From Candidatus Flexicrinis proximus (GTDB lineage Bacteria; Chloroflexota; Anaerolineae; Aggregatilineales; Phototrophicaceae), in contig JADJQF010000020.1 in NCBI GenBank assembly GCA_016712885.1, positions 1 to 34,779 on the forward strand: a stretch of 34,779 bases of DNA, read 5' to 3'. The notes under the pieces were generated by a model that saw only the letters and a program-made list of their open reading frames with translations, was not told the origin of the DNA and did no database searches. The position numbers were made by a program, and so were the translations under genes. This document shows positions 34,720-34,779 of the stretch, in pieces (the stretch's first letter is position 1; each line of letters starts with the position of its first letter).

Positions 34720-34779
34720 TTACGCCACCACGCTACCCACCGTTTCCCGCAAACCGCTGCCATCTGCTGCCAGTTCCCC
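34720..34779 (-). CDS. C-terminal end of an upstream gene (partial, tentative)
   Basis: One minus-strand frame enters from the right edge and reads ELAADGSGLRETVGSVVA before TAA at 34722-34720. It is too short to identify, and another frame is also open here. Confidence 0.25.
   Translation of the reverse strand, partial: GELAADGSGLRETVGSVVA

Overview
The window is GC-rich bacterial chromosome from what looks like a metagenome-derived or low-polish assembly. A Chloroflexota (Anaerolineae-like) origin is my best guess. It rests on gene content typical of that group: GT-C and O-antigen-ligase membrane proteins, secreted proteins that begin APPSND after the signal peptide, and a Gram-positive-style SOS box. 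No rRNA or lineage marker confirms it. A pervasive feature is single-base frameshifts in otherwise well-conserved genes, including rpoD and radA, whose loss would be implausible or costly. I therefore treat most breaks as sequence errors unless stated, and give gene spans that bridge them.

Layout. 1-3970 is a decayed Rhs/polymorphic-toxin locus. It holds an Rhs core tail, a HINT domain and a WHH-like HNH nuclease toxin with a tiny SUKH-like immunity protein. An orphan HINT-toxin cassette with its own immunity gene follows, then further HINT/core remnants interrupted by an opposite-strand gene. 3987-9670 is intact: a SAM methyltransferase, an orphan DUF433 protein, a PUA-like+NucS-type nuclease (possible type IV restriction enzyme), an aldo/keto reductase-GNAT operon, a Trm112-like protein, a small helical protein and tsaC. 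9672-13354 has a GT-C membrane protein (-) and radA (+).

13508-17525 holds an AT-richer FRG-domain gene and a REP/RAYT element lying between a truncated and a complete copy of a SpoIIAA-like gene, followed by an MFS exporter. 17691-24912 is all minus strand: two tandem paralogous secreted proteins, the primary sigma factor with a clear terminator, and a large O-antigen-ligase/TPR membrane protein. 25132-31106 contains an AlkZ-like winged-helix protein (-), a 16S rRNA A1408 methyltransferase homologue behind a structured leader (+), and a minus-strand cluster of a class A PBP-like protein, mntA and hepT. 31285-34779 has a broken DHFR/RibD-family gene, an unknown gene behind three fused LexA boxes, and damaged membrane-protein genes.

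The most striking structure no ordinary gene explains is a family of three-stem-loop elements placed just 3' of minus-strand genes (9745, 17580, 19273, 32734, 34061), with a related second family at 24984, 26306 and 27372. Stem pairing is conserved while sequence changes, so they are probably functional as RNA (3'-end/terminator-like) and/or mobile. Other highlights are an SOS-controlled gene of unknown function, a PBP whose transpeptidase motifs have all been lost, and a HepT/MntA pair in which the AMPylation-site tyrosine and the MntA GS motif are both altered.
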